Positions 49,601 to 58,316 of a DNA stretch of 64,000 nt are shown one piece after another (the stretch's first letter is position 1; each line of letters begins with the position of its first letter). A program made the translations under genes and the position numbers. Location: contig NZ_SAUN01000001.1 in NCBI RefSeq assembly GCF_004011505.1, forward strand, positions 4,278,001 to 4,342,000. The letters are read 5' to 3'. The notes under the pieces are model-generated. The model worked only from the letters and a program-made list of their open reading frames with translations, ran no database searches and was not told the DNA's origin. The DNA comes from Nonomuraea polychroma. Its GTDB lineage: Bacteria; Actinomycetota; Actinomycetes; Streptosporangiales; Streptosporangiaceae.

Positions 49601-50620
49601 TCAGCGCGCCGGGCCGAGGCGGGACCAGCTCCGCTCGTCGGACCAACGTGAGGCCGGATCGATGTAAACGCGCAGCAACTCACCGAGTTCTGTATCACCA
49701 CGGCCGCGGAGTTCGTCGGCGGCGAGTCTGCGCGCGACTCCGGCCAGCACATCGGCCACCTGGACCCGCGGATCCGTGCGCGAGTCCACCTGCCGGAAAC
49801 GCAGGCAGCGGCCCGGTGGCAGGAGTTGCCGCTCGAGCCGCCGGATGCGCCGCTCGGTCAGGGCGGACTGCTCGTCGTGCACGATCGACACGTCGATCCC
49901 GCCGCCCCGGCTCCAATGGAGAATGGTCCTGGCGAGGGCGGGGATCAAGGGTTCCAGAGCCGGTTGCAGGGTGCGGTGCTCGAGGAGCCGGGCCCGTGCC
50001 GCGTAGGCGACCGATCTCGCCCGTCGAAGCTCGTCGAGAATCGCGCCCACGCGGCTGTCTCCGTCGAGTTCCGCGAGCGTCTCGACCAGATCGGCGAACG
50101 CGTCCACGGGCTCACGCACGTTCCGGGGTTTCCACGTCCGCAGGACGGCATTGGACGCTGCCAGGAAGGCTTGCCACCGATCACGGCCGAACGCTTCGGG
50201 ACCCTCCCGGTTGAGCGTGGTCGCCAGTCCGGCGAGCCGCCGATCGGCGGCCACGCCCGCGCTGGCCGCGTCCGCGGACTGCCCGAGGACGAGGTCGAGG
50301 AGTCTGCCGACGACGAAGTAGGCCTTCTCGGTGAGATGGACAAAGGCATGGCCGTGGATAGGCCCGTCCGGGCCGAGCAGACTCTTCACCTTGGACCGTC
50401 GATCCGCGCGGAGCACATGCGACGCCTTGTACTCCCGCTTCGCGTGCCCGGCGCCACCGCTGAGCTCGCGCAGGAACTCCGTGGCCGCCTCGACGCTCAG
50501 CCGCACGCTGGCGTACGCGATGACGTCGGAGCTCCCGGCCACGAGGTTGGCGCCCTCCCAGCCTGACTCGTCGCAGGCGATCTCGCGAACTGGCGCGATG
50601 GTGGGATGCGCCGTCTTCAC
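49601..50620 (-). CDS. DUF3800-domain protein
   Basis: The 339-residue protein has the RNase H-like DUF3800 pattern. An early acidic motif (IACDESGWEGANL) is followed by SVRLSVEAATEFLREL and the later VSIVHDEQSALTERRIRRLE. RQVDSRTDPRVQVADVLAGV supplies the terminal Asp pair. Such proteins are common in accessory DNA and some are thought to be nucleases. Nothing beside it identifies a defence or phage module, so the role is open. The start codon at 50620 is supported by the position of the first conserved Asp. Confidence 0.75.
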   Translation of the reverse strand: MKTAHPTIAPVREIACDESGWEGANLVAGSSDVIAYASVRLSVEAATEFLRELSGGAGHAKREYKASHVLRADRRSKVKSLLGPDGPIHGHAFVHLTEKAYFVVGRLLDLVLGQSADAASAGVAADRRLAGLATTLNREGPEAFGRDRWQAFLAASNAVLRTWKPRNVREPVDAFADLVETLAELDGDSRVGAILDELRRARSVAYAARARLLEHRTLQPALEPLIPALARTILHWSRGGGIDVSIVHDEQSALTERRIRRLERQLLPPGRCLRFRQVDSRTDPRVQVADVLAGVARRLAADELRGRGDTELGELLRVYIDPASRWSDERSWSRLGPAR

Positions 50621-50721
50621 GATGGCATCATCGACTCTCGATCCCCGCTCCCGCCACCGGGTTTCGTCTGCGGAACCAGGCAGAGCGTCTTAGGCGCCGG
50701 CCCTTCGAGCGCCTCGGAGGT

Positions 50722-53010
50722 TCAGATGCGCACCACCGCGGTGTGGGCGTGCCCGCGGCTGCCACCGACTTCCACCTTGACCGCGCTCTTGGCCTTGCGC
50801 ACGCTGCGGTCGCCTTCCTTGACCGATTTCACCGGCCAGGGCAGCGTGATCTTCACCTCGTCGGTGGTCCTGGACGGGTCGGAGACCGCGAGCCGTACCT
50901 GCTGATGATCGCGGCGGATCAGCAGCGTGCACGGGCCGTCGGCGGCGAGCGGTCCATCCGCGGTCTCGACGGTCCCCGCGCGCCAGAAGACGGCGGCGAG
51001 CACGTTGTCGCGGGAAATGGCCTGCACCGCTCTGGAGTTGGCGAGAATCTCGATCCGCCGGCCGTAAGCCGCGGTCTGCGCGATGGAGGCGCCGGGCAGT
51101 ACGGCATAGGCGTAGCGCGCCTTGCGCGGATCGACGCCGTGGTCGATGACGATCGTCGTGTAGTGCCTGGCGACGGGGGTCTTGTCGCCTCCGGTGGTGG
51201 CGCCCTTGTCGATGTCCCGCCAGCGGCCGGTGCGCTTCTTGCGGATCACCTTCGCGTCGGCGCCGTCGAGCAGCGCGTAGCCGGCCACACCGGACAGGTG
51301 GACCCAGCCGTCGCCCCGGGTCAGCGGCGGATGCCTGTCGTGCGTGTTGCGGTTCTCCACGATGGTCTCGATGCGGCGGCCGTCGGAGGCGGTGATGCCG
51401 GTGCCGAGGGCGATCACGGCGTCGTCGAGGAGGAACCACGCCTTCTTGGCCCGCAGCGAGGAGCCGTCGGCGATCAGCTTCATGGCCGCCACGCCGTACT
51501 CGCCGTCGAGTGCCACGCCGCCCGCCCACGGGGTCGGTGGCAGGCGGCGCTTGCCGTGCGGGAGAGCGGCGCGTCTGCGGGTGTCGACCGTCGTTCCCGG
51601 CAGCCGGTACGGGTCGATCGTGGGCCACAGGTCATCGTTCCAGTGGGTGAGGTCGCCGGTGTAGAGGTAGGTCATGCCGTCGCCGGTGTACCAGCCGTGC
51701 AGGTTCTCCCGGTTCATGGCCTCGGCCGCGCCGATGCGCTCCGAGCTCATCGCGATCGCGTACGCCCAGGTGGGACGGCGGTGCACGACCCGGTCCATGT
51801 CGGCGAAGACGTACGTGCCCGTCGTGCGCGGGCCGACCGGCACCGACAGGTCCTCCAGCAGGGCCTTGGCCCGTGCGATGCTCGCCGGCGATGCCGGCGT
51901 GTCGTAGGGGATGGCCGTGTTGCGGGTGAGCCAGCCCTTCACCAGCGGTCGCCAGCGCCGGGCATGGCGCTCGGGCGCCGCCTCCAGCAGCGTGAGGATG
52001 GCCTCGACCGCCTTCTGCCCCGAGTGGTAGTCGCGGTGGCCCTGCACCGAGATCTGCCGTCCGCGTACGCAGTCCATCATCAGCCCGTCGAAGATGAACG
52101 GCACGAACGAGCGGTCCACGATGTCGTAGATGTTCCCGATTCCGGCGATCTCCCACGGCGACTCCGCGAGCATGGCGATCAGCTTGGCCACGCTCTCCAG
52201 GTAGTCCACGCCGTAGCTGCCGGTGTAGGGGTACACGTCGTGCTGGATGAACGACCCGTCACGGTAGAAGCCGTCGCCTGGGCCTTTGGTCGGCCGCAGC
52301 AGGTCGGAGACCGCGGCCCTGGCCCGCTTGATGAGGCGGGCGTCGTGGGTGAGCAATCCGCGCATCGCCACCGCCATGGCCTTGCCCGCCCGGTTGGCGC
52401 CGGTCTCGACGACGCCGGGGTGGCTGACGCGGCGCTCCGGGTCGGGGCACCAGCGGCGCAGTGGGCGCAGCCAGCGCTCGAGGCGGTCCTCGGGCAAGCC
52501 GTCGTACAGCAGGGCGCAGGTGTCGGTCAGCGAGCGGGGGACGCCGATCTCCCACCAGAACCAGTTGCTGCCCCGCCGGTCGAGATCCTCGTGGTAGGCG
52601 TGCTCGTACAGGAAGTCCAGCGCCCTGACCGCGGTCTCGGCCACTTGCTTGTCCCGGTGCATGGCGGTGCCCGGCGTGGCCCAGCCCAGCGCCAGTGTGC
52701 GCATGCGGTTGTAGGCGCGGTTGAAGTTGCCCGTCCGGGGGTCCTCGAGCGGCAGGTCGGGCCACAGGCTGGGGCGGTCGGGGGCGGGCTTCAGCTTGCG
52801 CAGCACCGCATTGGCCGAGCCCTCGACCGCCTGCGTCTTGCCGGAGGAGGCGCAGTTGTACGACCCGCCGGCCAGCAGGCTCACCCACCGCTCACGCGCG
52901 GCGTCGAACGCGGCGGTGCCGGCCGCCTCGGCCGGTCCCTCCCACAGGGCGAGGCCGGCCACGGCCCCGACGCCCAGCAGGGCGGACCGCCGGCTGAGGG
53001 GGTGGGTCAT
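50722..53010 (-). CDS. Polysaccharide lyase family 8 (hyaluronate/chondroitin/xanthan lyase-type)
   Basis: The 762-residue enzyme has a twin-arginine signal (LSRRSALLGVGAVAGLALW). An alpha/alpha toroid follows with the PL8 active-site texts: NWFWWEIGVPRSLTDT, ETGANRAGKAM (Asn, Arg) and DGSFIQHDVYPYTGSYGVDY (His, Tyr). Beta-sandwich domains from about residue 370 carry ENRNTHDRHPPLTRGDGWVH. PL8 enzymes cleave uronic-acid polysaccharides by elimination. The choice among hyaluronan, chondroitin and xanthan cannot be made from sequence alone. It stands alone; rhamnosidase and FG-GAP remnants just upstream suggest a former larger polysaccharide locus. Confidence 0.9.
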   Translation of the reverse strand: MTHPLSRRSALLGVGAVAGLALWEGPAEAAGTAAFDAARERWVSLLAGGSYNCASSGKTQAVEGSANAVLRKLKPAPDRPSLWPDLPLEDPRTGNFNRAYNRMRTLALGWATPGTAMHRDKQVAETAVRALDFLYEHAYHEDLDRRGSNWFWWEIGVPRSLTDTCALLYDGLPEDRLERWLRPLRRWCPDPERRVSHPGVVETGANRAGKAMAVAMRGLLTHDARLIKRARAAVSDLLRPTKGPGDGFYRDGSFIQHDVYPYTGSYGVDYLESVAKLIAMLAESPWEIAGIGNIYDIVDRSFVPFIFDGLMMDCVRGRQISVQGHRDYHSGQKAVEAILTLLEAAPERHARRWRPLVKGWLTRNTAIPYDTPASPASIARAKALLEDLSVPVGPRTTGTYVFADMDRVVHRRPTWAYAIAMSSERIGAAEAMNRENLHGWYTGDGMTYLYTGDLTHWNDDLWPTIDPYRLPGTTVDTRRRAALPHGKRRLPPTPWAGGVALDGEYGVAAMKLIADGSSLRAKKAWFLLDDAVIALGTGITASDGRRIETIVENRNTHDRHPPLTRGDGWVHLSGVAGYALLDGADAKVIRKKRTGRWRDIDKGATTGGDKTPVARHYTTIVIDHGVDPRKARYAYAVLPGASIAQTAAYGRRIEILANSRAVQAISRDNVLAAVFWRAGTVETADGPLAADGPCTLLIRRDHQQVRLAVSDPSRTTDEVKITLPWPVKSVKEGDRSVRKAKSAVKVEVGGSRGHAHTAVVRI

Positions 53011-53136
53011 GGAGGCCTTTCCGACAATCGGGCAAATACCAGAGAAAAGATCATATATCGACAGGCGGGGTGATGATTTCGACCCTGCGACGGGGAACCG
53101 ACGCACGAACGTCGCCGGAACAGCGCGGTACCCGCC

Positions 53137-53320
53137 TCAGGGGTGCGTGCCCAGACCAATCAGGCGGCCACACCGCGCACGGGCACCGCCCACGTCTGCG
53201 TTGCCGTCTCCGTCGAAGTCGCCGGCGACGGCACGATGCCCCGATGCCCGGCCCGGTCGCGGGCATCGGCGCGTTGCCGCAGGCCGCCGGCAGGAGCGTC
53301 AACGCCAGGCAGATCATCAC
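53137..53320 (-). pseudogene. Secreted FG-GAP/VCBS-repeat protein remnant
   Basis: A lipoprotein-like start (MICLALTLLPAACGNAPMPA) is followed, in another frame, by AVAGDFDGDGNADVGGARAR, an FG-GAP calcium-binding repeat, and a stop at 53137. Only one repeat remains and the frame is broken, so the gene is dead. Confidence 0.5.
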
Positions 53321-53393
53321 CCTCGACGCCTGCTCTTGTGCGAGCCACGGGTGTCGCGTCACTCAGTACAGTGTCTGGGTGGCAGGTGATCAG

Positions 53394-53789
53394 GTGAGCG
53401 CACGGGTGGACAGCTGGATCTGGTCGGTGCGGCTGACCAGAACTCGTTCGATCGCGTCCGACGCCTGCAGGGGCGGGCACGTCCGGGTCAACGGGGTGCG
53501 GGTCAAGCCCGCGCACGCCGTCCGGGTCGGTGACGAGATTCGGCTCCGGCACGACGGGCGCGAACGCATCGTGGTCGTCTCTCGGATCATCACCAAGCGC
53601 GTCGGCGCCGCCGTGGCCGCCGAGTGCTACGTCGACAAGAGCCCTCCGCCCCCTCCGCGCGAGGAGGCCGTGACAGTGGCCGTTCGCGCTCGTGGCGCGG
53701 GTCGTCCCACCAAACGCGAGCGCCGCAGCATCGAGAAGCTGCTCGGGCGCCCAGCGGAGCAGTGCTCCAGCACGCGCAGGTCGCCGTAG
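53394..53789 (+). CDS. S4-domain RNA-binding protein (Hsp15-like)
   Basis: The 131-residue basic protein has an N-terminal S4 domain (RVDSWIWSVRLTRTRSIASD, ACRGGHVRVNGVRVKPAHAV, RVGDEIRL), the fold of Hsp15 and related ribosome-associated proteins. A basic linker and the usual end GAGRPTKRERRSIEKLLG follow. The last 14 or so residues read into DNA that on the other strand belongs to a broken rhamnosidase gene, so the natural end may have been replaced. The GTG start at 53394 is the first that leaves the S4 domain intact. Confidence 0.82.
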   Translation: MSARVDSWIWSVRLTRTRSIASDACRGGHVRVNGVRVKPAHAVRVGDEIRLRHDGRERIVVVSRIITKRVGAAVAAECYVDKSPPPPPREEAVTVAVRARGAGRPTKRERRSIEKLLGRPAEQCSSTRRSP

Positions 53790-53947
53790 GTGCGCCACAG
53801 ATGCCAGGGGATGATGACGCCGCCGTCGCCCCAGGCCGGCGCCGCCTCCTGTTCTGTACGCATCGCGACGAAGTTGCCCCGCTGGCCCCATTCGATGTCG
53901 GACTGCAGCCGGTTCACCGTCGCGTCGGAGCACTCGAAGCAGGCCGT
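53731..53947 (-). pseudogene. Alpha-L-rhamnosidase (GH78) remnant with internal deletion
   Basis: Two separate parts of a GH78 catalytic domain are joined: ATVNRLQSDIEWGQRGNFVA (first helix of the barrel) and then APAWGDGGVIIPWHLWRTYG with DLRVLE. The region that holds the catalytic acids between them is missing. The piece ends against the S4 gene on the opposite strand. It adds to the evidence for a lost polysaccharide-degradation cluster next to the PL8 gene. Confidence 0.65.
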
Positions 53948-54028
53948 GATGATCGCCCGGCATCCGGAGTGGGACGGCCAGGAGTGGATCGGCAGGGGCG
54001 CCGGGTGCCTGTGCTCCGAGCGCACTGA

Positions 54029-55237
54029 TCACCAGGTCACCGGCAGAGACTCCACCCCGTAGACGGTCGACTGCAGCCGGAAGCGGAGGCTCTCGAACGG
54101 CGCCGCCGGCTTCAGCCCGGGGAACCGCTGCAGCAGCGCGGGGAAGGCCACCTGCATCTCCACCCTGGCCAGCGGCGCGCCCAGGCAGTGGTGGACGCCG
54201 TGCCCGAAGGCGATGTGCCCGCCGGCGTCGCGGGTGACGTCGAGTTCGTCGGGCTCCTTGACGAACGCCTCGTCGCGGTTGGCCGCCAGCAGCGAGGGGA
54301 TCAACAGGTCACCGGCCTTGATCTGGCGGCTGCCGAGCGTGATGTCCTCGGTCGCGTGCCTGGGCGGCCCGGCACGGTGCGCCACGGACAGGTAGCGCAG
54401 CAGCTCCTCCACTGCCGGGGTGACGGCGTCGGGCTCGTCGCGGATGACGGCGGCCTGCTCCGGCCGGTGCAGCAGCAGCAACGTGCCCAGGCTGAGCATG
54501 TTGGCGGTCGTCTCGTGCCCGGCCACCAGCAGCGTGTTGCCGATGCCGAGCAGCTCGTCGTCGGTCAGCTCGTCGCCGTGCTCACGCACGAGCAGGCCGA
54601 GCAGCGCCTCCCCCGGTTCGGCGCGCTCGCGGCGGATCAGCTCCGACATGTACGCGTTCATCTCGGCGGTGTTGGCGGCGTGCGCCTCCCGGTCCAGCGT
54701 CATGTCCAGGAGCCGGTTGCTGCGCCGCTGGAAGTCCTCCCGGTCGGCGTACGGGACGCCGAGCAGCTCGCAGATCACCAGTGAGGGGACCGGCAACGAG
54801 AACGCCTGCACCAGGTCGGCGGGCGGCCCGGCGGCCTCCATGGCGTCCAGGTGCTCGGTCACGATCTGCTCGATGCGCGGCCGCAGGTGCCGCATCCTGG
54901 CCACGGTGAACTGGCCGGTCAGCAGGCGGCGCAGCCGGGTGTGCTCCGGAGGGTCGTACATCAGCGGGTTGCCGATGATGAAGCCCTTCAACGACTCATC
55001 GGAGCGGTCGGCCAGCCTGCCGTGCGGCCCGCGGGCGGCGTTGCTGAAGTGCGCCGGGTCGCTGAGCACCTTGCGGACTTCGGCGTACTGGGTGACGAGC
55101 CACACGTCCGGGCCGCCCGTGGCGATGGGCAGGCGGACGACCGGCCCTTCGGCGCGCAGCCGCTGATAGTCCTCGGCGTGGTACGGGATCGGGTCGCCGT
55201 GCAGCGGCGGCAACGGAATGGTGGGGATCTCGGACAT
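54029..55237 (-). CDS. Cytochrome P450
   Basis: The 402-residue protein has the P450 landmarks: I-helix oxygen-binding motif AGHETTAN, the ExxR region AVEELLRYL, a PPRHATEDITLG strand and the haem loop FGHGVHHCLGAPLARVEM with its Cys ligand. The CYP105/107-like opening (DPPEHTRLRRLLTGQFT) is typical of soluble actinobacterial P450s. It is divergent from a TetR gene and shares an operator region with it. The substrate is unknown. The ATG at 55237 follows AAGGAG. Confidence 0.92.
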   Translation of the reverse strand: MSEIPTIPLPPLHGDPIPYHAEDYQRLRAEGPVVRLPIATGGPDVWLVTQYAEVRKVLSDPAHFSNAARGPHGRLADRSDESLKGFIIGNPLMYDPPEHTRLRRLLTGQFTVARMRHLRPRIEQIVTEHLDAMEAAGPPADLVQAFSLPVPSLVICELLGVPYADREDFQRRSNRLLDMTLDREAHAANTAEMNAYMSELIRRERAEPGEALLGLLVREHGDELTDDELLGIGNTLLVAGHETTANMLSLGTLLLLHRPEQAAVIRDEPDAVTPAVEELLRYLSVAHRAGPPRHATEDITLGSRQIKAGDLLIPSLLAANRDEAFVKEPDELDVTRDAGGHIAFGHGVHHCLGAPLARVEMQVAFPALLQRFPGLKPAAPFESLRFRLQSTVYGVESLPVTW

Positions 55238-55297
55238 CAGCCGGCTCCTTCTCGCTTAACTGACACCAACCTCTCATTTTTCACCGTAACACACGAA

Positions 55298-55315
55298 GTG
55301 AGATGCGACTCTCAC
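55298..55315. promoter_or_regulatory. Palindromic TetR operator between P450 and tetR genes
   Basis: GTGAGATGCGACTCTCAC has perfect six-base arms (GTGAGA/TCTCAC) around a six-base spacer. It lies 17 bases before the tetR ATG and 61 bases before the P450 start, so one dimer could repress both. Confidence 0.7.
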
Positions 55316-55331
55316 CTGTTACGCTGAGTGG

Positions 55332-55940
55332 ATGAGGAGTACCGACGCGCCTCGCCGCCGGCGCGCCGACGCCGCCCGCAACGCGGAGCGGATCATGCGC
55401 GCGGCCCGGGCCGCGTTCGCCGAGGCCGGCGGCGGCATCACGCTGGAGGAGATCGCCCAGCGGGCCGGCGTGGGGCTCGCCACGCTCTACCGCCACTTCC
55501 CGAGCAAGGACAGGCTCGTCCGCGAGGTCGTCGAGGAGCTGATGCGCGAGGAGATCGAGCCGGCGATCACCCGTGCGCTCGCCGAGCAGGATCCGCTGCG
55601 CGGCATGTCGGTCATGCTGGAGACGGTGCTGACCCTGGCGTCGGGGCAACCGGGCATCCTCGCCACGGCCAGGGACGCCGGAGCGCTCACCGCCGACGTG
55701 GCCCCCCGGTTCATCCAGCCGCTCACCCAGCTCATGCGGAACGCCCAGGCCGCCGGCCAGGTCCGCGCCGACCTGGAGCCGGACGACCTGAAGCGGATGC
55801 TCGTGATGCTGCTCAGCACGCTGCGACCGGCCGAGGGCCCGGATGAGGGCTGGCGCCGCTCCCTGGTGCTCCTGCTGGACGCCCTCCGCCCGGACGGCGC
55901 CACTCCCCTGCCTCCGGCGACGCCGCCCGCCCGCTGCTGA
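55332..55940 (+). CDS. TetR-family transcriptional regulator
   Basis: The 202-residue protein has a TetR helix-turn-helix (RAARAAFAEAGGGITLEEIA, QRAGVGLATLYRHFPSKDRL) and a C-terminal helical domain (RGMSVMLETVLTLASGQPGI; LEPDDLKRMLVMLLSTLRPA). It is divergent from the P450 gene and probably controls it and itself through the palindrome at 55298. No ligand can be predicted. Confidence 0.9.
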   Translation: MRSTDAPRRRRADAARNAERIMRAARAAFAEAGGGITLEEIAQRAGVGLATLYRHFPSKDRLVREVVEELMREEIEPAITRALAEQDPLRGMSVMLETVLTLASGQPGILATARDAGALTADVAPRFIQPLTQLMRNAQAAGQVRADLEPDDLKRMLVMLLSTLRPAEGPDEGWRRSLVLLLDALRPDGATPLPPATPPARC

Positions 55941-56288
55941 TCAGACAGTGACCACGGTGCCGGTGCGCCCCACGATCTCGTAACACGAGAGCCGGTTCAT
56001 GGTGAGGCTCGCTTACTTGCTCTGCAGCTTCCCCAGCCGATTGGGGTCTTCCCGCAGTGCGGTGGCCGCCGCCTGCCAGGCGGTGTCCCCGGGTAGAGCG
56101 CGCTGCGCAAGAAGGCCAAGGTGAGCCGCTGGATCACCCGGCCTCGTCTGGCATCGATCTGCCGAGGGCGGGCTGCTGGACGTTCGAGGTCTCCTGGGAC
56201 GCGGCTCCGACGAGGTCACCATCGTCTCGCCCGCCGCCACGCCTGCCTGCTTCGGGCAAGTGTGGTGAGCTCGTGCGCGCGTCCGGCA
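55941..56288. other. Intergenic region with gene scraps
   Basis: No intact gene. The minus strand near 56013-56110 reads ALPGDTAWQAAATALREDPN and a short end, and the plus strand near 56140-56210 reads GIDLPRAGCWTFEVSW. Both look like the tails of lost genes, but I cannot assign them. Confidence 0.4.
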
Positions 56289-56480
56289 TTAGAGAAGGTC
56301 GACGGCGCGTTCAGGGCAGTTGGCAACCGCCAGGCGGGCCAGGTGTTCCGTGTTCGGGACTACCGTGCCGTCGCCGATCACTTGGCCGTAGCCTTCGTCG
56401 TCCTCTGCGAAGAGGTCGGAGGCGAGGTCGTAGCAGCGGCCGTGGCCTTGGCAGCGTTCGGGGTCGATGCGCACGTTCAT
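56289..56480 (-). CDS. [3Fe-4S] ferredoxin
   Basis: The 63-residue protein has the three cluster ligands of P450-partner 3Fe-4S ferredoxins: Cys10 and Cys16 (CQGHGRC; the usual middle Cys is Gly/His here) and Cys55 (ANCPERA). It carries electrons to the cytochrome P450 encoded 26 bases upstream in the same operon. The ATG follows GGAGAG. Confidence 0.92.
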   Translation of the reverse strand: MNVRIDPERCQGHGRCYDLASDLFAEDDEGYGQVIGDGTVVPNTEHLARLAVANCPERAVDLL

Positions 56481-56506
56481 GGGTGTCTCTCCGAGGGCTT
56501 CGACTG

Positions 56507-57778
56507 TCAGGAGATGCGGAGAGGGAGGGCGCGGGGGCCGCGTACCTGGCCGGCGGCCCAGGTCACCGCCGCCGAGTCCGCCAGGGCGAAGGCGGGGATG
56601 CGTTCCAGCCAGACCTCCAGGGCGACCCGGAGCTCCATACGGGCCAGATGAGAGCCCACGCAGCGATGGATGCCGAGGCCGAAGGCGGCGTGACGGTTCA
56701 CCTCACGGTCGATGAGCACCTCGTCCGCCCGCTCGAACTGGGCCGGATCGCGGTTGGCAGCGGGGAAGGACAACAGGACCCAGTCGTCGGCCTTCATGTC
56801 CACGCCTTTCCAGCGCATGTCCTGCTTGACCAGGCGAGCCATGGTGACCGGGGCGTAGGCGCGCAGGAACTCCTCGATCGCGGTCGGCAGCAGCTCCGGC
56901 TCGGCCACCAGGCGCTCGCGGTCGGCCGGAGTCTTGGCCAGGTGCCACAGTGACGCCCCGATGGCGCTCCACGTCGTGTCGATGCCGGCGATGAGGAGCA
57001 GCATCATCGTGCCCACCACGTGCATGGGGTCCAGCTTCTGCCCGTGGAGTTCGGCGTTGATGAGGTACGTCGTCAGGTCGTCGCGCGGCCTGGCGACGTG
57101 CTCGTGGATCTGCGTGACGAGGTAGCCGACCAATTCGTCTTGGCGTTCGAGACGTTCCTCAGGCGACTGGTTGATGCTCTCCAGGACGTTCTCGACGAAC
57201 ACGCGGAACCGCGGGCCGTCCTCGGGCGGGAAGCCGAGCAGATCGGCGATCACCCGCACCGGGATGTGCTGGGCGTAGTCACGGGCGGCGTCGACGATCT
57301 CCCGCCCGCGCATCGCGTCGATCAGCTCGTGGCAGTACGCCCGCGTCGCCTCCTCCTGTTCGGCCACCGCCGACTTGGCGAACATCGGCAGCAGCAGCTG
57401 CCGGGCGTCGCGGTGGAACGGCGGATCGGAGGTGATGGGCGGGGCGTCGCCTACCGGGGCCAGGTCGAGTGGCGGTTTGTTGTTGCTGACGATGATCGCC
57501 CGGGACGAGAAACGCTCGGTGTCGTACGCGAGGGCCGCCACGTCCTCATACCGCGTCGGCAGCCACACGCCGCCGAACCGCTCGGTGTGCGCGATCGGGC
57601 AACGCTGCCGCAGCTCGTCCAGGATCGGATAGGGATCGGCGGCCCAGACGGGATCGACATGGGAGAAGTCGGTCGCCCAGTCCGAGACCGGATCGGTCAC
57701 GACCTCGCTGGCCGTGCCCAGCAACCGGTTCTTTCGTACCTCTCCCATGCCTTGCCCGAAGCGGTCGTCCACGGTCAT
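56507..57778 (-). CDS. Cytochrome P450
   Basis: The 423-residue protein has the I-helix motif AGIDTTWSAIG, the ExxR region AIEEFLRAY and the haem loop FGLGIHRCVGSHLARMEL. The long N-terminus (VTDPVSDWATDFSHVDPVWA) is usual in soluble actinobacterial P450s. The ferredoxin gene just downstream is its likely electron donor. The ATG at 57778 has GGAG seven bases upstream; a GTG one codon earlier is possible. No reductase gene is nearby. The substrate is unknown. Confidence 0.92.
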   Translation of the reverse strand: MTVDDRFGQGMGEVRKNRLLGTASEVVTDPVSDWATDFSHVDPVWAADPYPILDELRQRCPIAHTERFGGVWLPTRYEDVAALAYDTERFSSRAIIVSNNKPPLDLAPVGDAPPITSDPPFHRDARQLLLPMFAKSAVAEQEEATRAYCHELIDAMRGREIVDAARDYAQHIPVRVIADLLGFPPEDGPRFRVFVENVLESINQSPEERLERQDELVGYLVTQIHEHVARPRDDLTTYLINAELHGQKLDPMHVVGTMMLLLIAGIDTTWSAIGASLWHLAKTPADRERLVAEPELLPTAIEEFLRAYAPVTMARLVKQDMRWKGVDMKADDWVLLSFPAANRDPAQFERADEVLIDREVNRHAAFGLGIHRCVGSHLARMELRVALEVWLERIPAFALADSAAVTWAAGQVRGPRALPLRIS

Positions 57779-57884
57779 CACGCAGCTCCATCATTGACGT
57801 CGGTCCCCGAGCCCCATGCGTGTGATACGTCCAGAGGCCGCCGCCGGATGTACCGCTCGCCACCGGGAATGCCCGCTCGGGGAC

Positions 57885-58244
57885 TCATCCCGCAATCTGG
57901 TACCGCTCCTCCAGCACGGCGTGCTCGTCGAGGCCGATCAGCTCGTTGAACTCCGCGAAACCGAGCAGGTTCCCGGGCATCGGGCGGGTGTCGCCCCGGG
58001 TGGCGAGTGTCTCCAGGTAGTCCCGCATGCCCTTGGCAGCGGCGAACGCCGCGCCGACCGAGAAGATCGCGAGCGCGGATCGCGCCGGGCGTCCACCGCC
58101 GCCTTGATGTCCTGGATCATCTCCTCCGTGGCGATGACGTGGCGACCCAGCATGTGTCCGCAACGCTCGAGTGCCAGAGTCCGCCGGCCGGCCATGCTCT
58201 CCGGCTCGCACCACCACCCCGGCGCCGATCCGTGTCATGCGCAC
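57885..58244 (-). pseudogene. Isocitrate lyase/phosphoenolpyruvate mutase-family remnant, frameshifted
   Basis: The mid part of a methylisocitrate-lyase-like protein (ALERCGHMLGRHVIATEEMI, QDIKAAVDARRDP) is in one frame. The C-terminal part (ALAIFSVGAAFAAAKGMRDY, then RPMPGNLLGFAEFNELIGLD) is in another, ending at a stop at 57885. The N-terminal barrel with the active-site Cys loop is absent. At least one frameshift and two deletions separate this from a working enzyme. Confidence 0.65.
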
Positions 58245-58316
58245 GCTCGCTCCCCGCCGGACGGCCTCCTCGGCGAGGCCGCCAGGGCGAACCTGATCCC
58301 TTTGCGGACGGTCCGC

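Noticed and set aside
50743..53073. 776-codon plus-strand open frame opposite the PL8 lyase
   Set aside because: Antisense shadow without motifs; the minus-strand product has all PL8 active-site segments.
57715..57740. AACCGGTT inside the second P450 gene, like the LacI operator half-site at 59338
   Set aside because: It encodes part of the protein's N-terminus, has no second half and lies within a gene; chance match likely.
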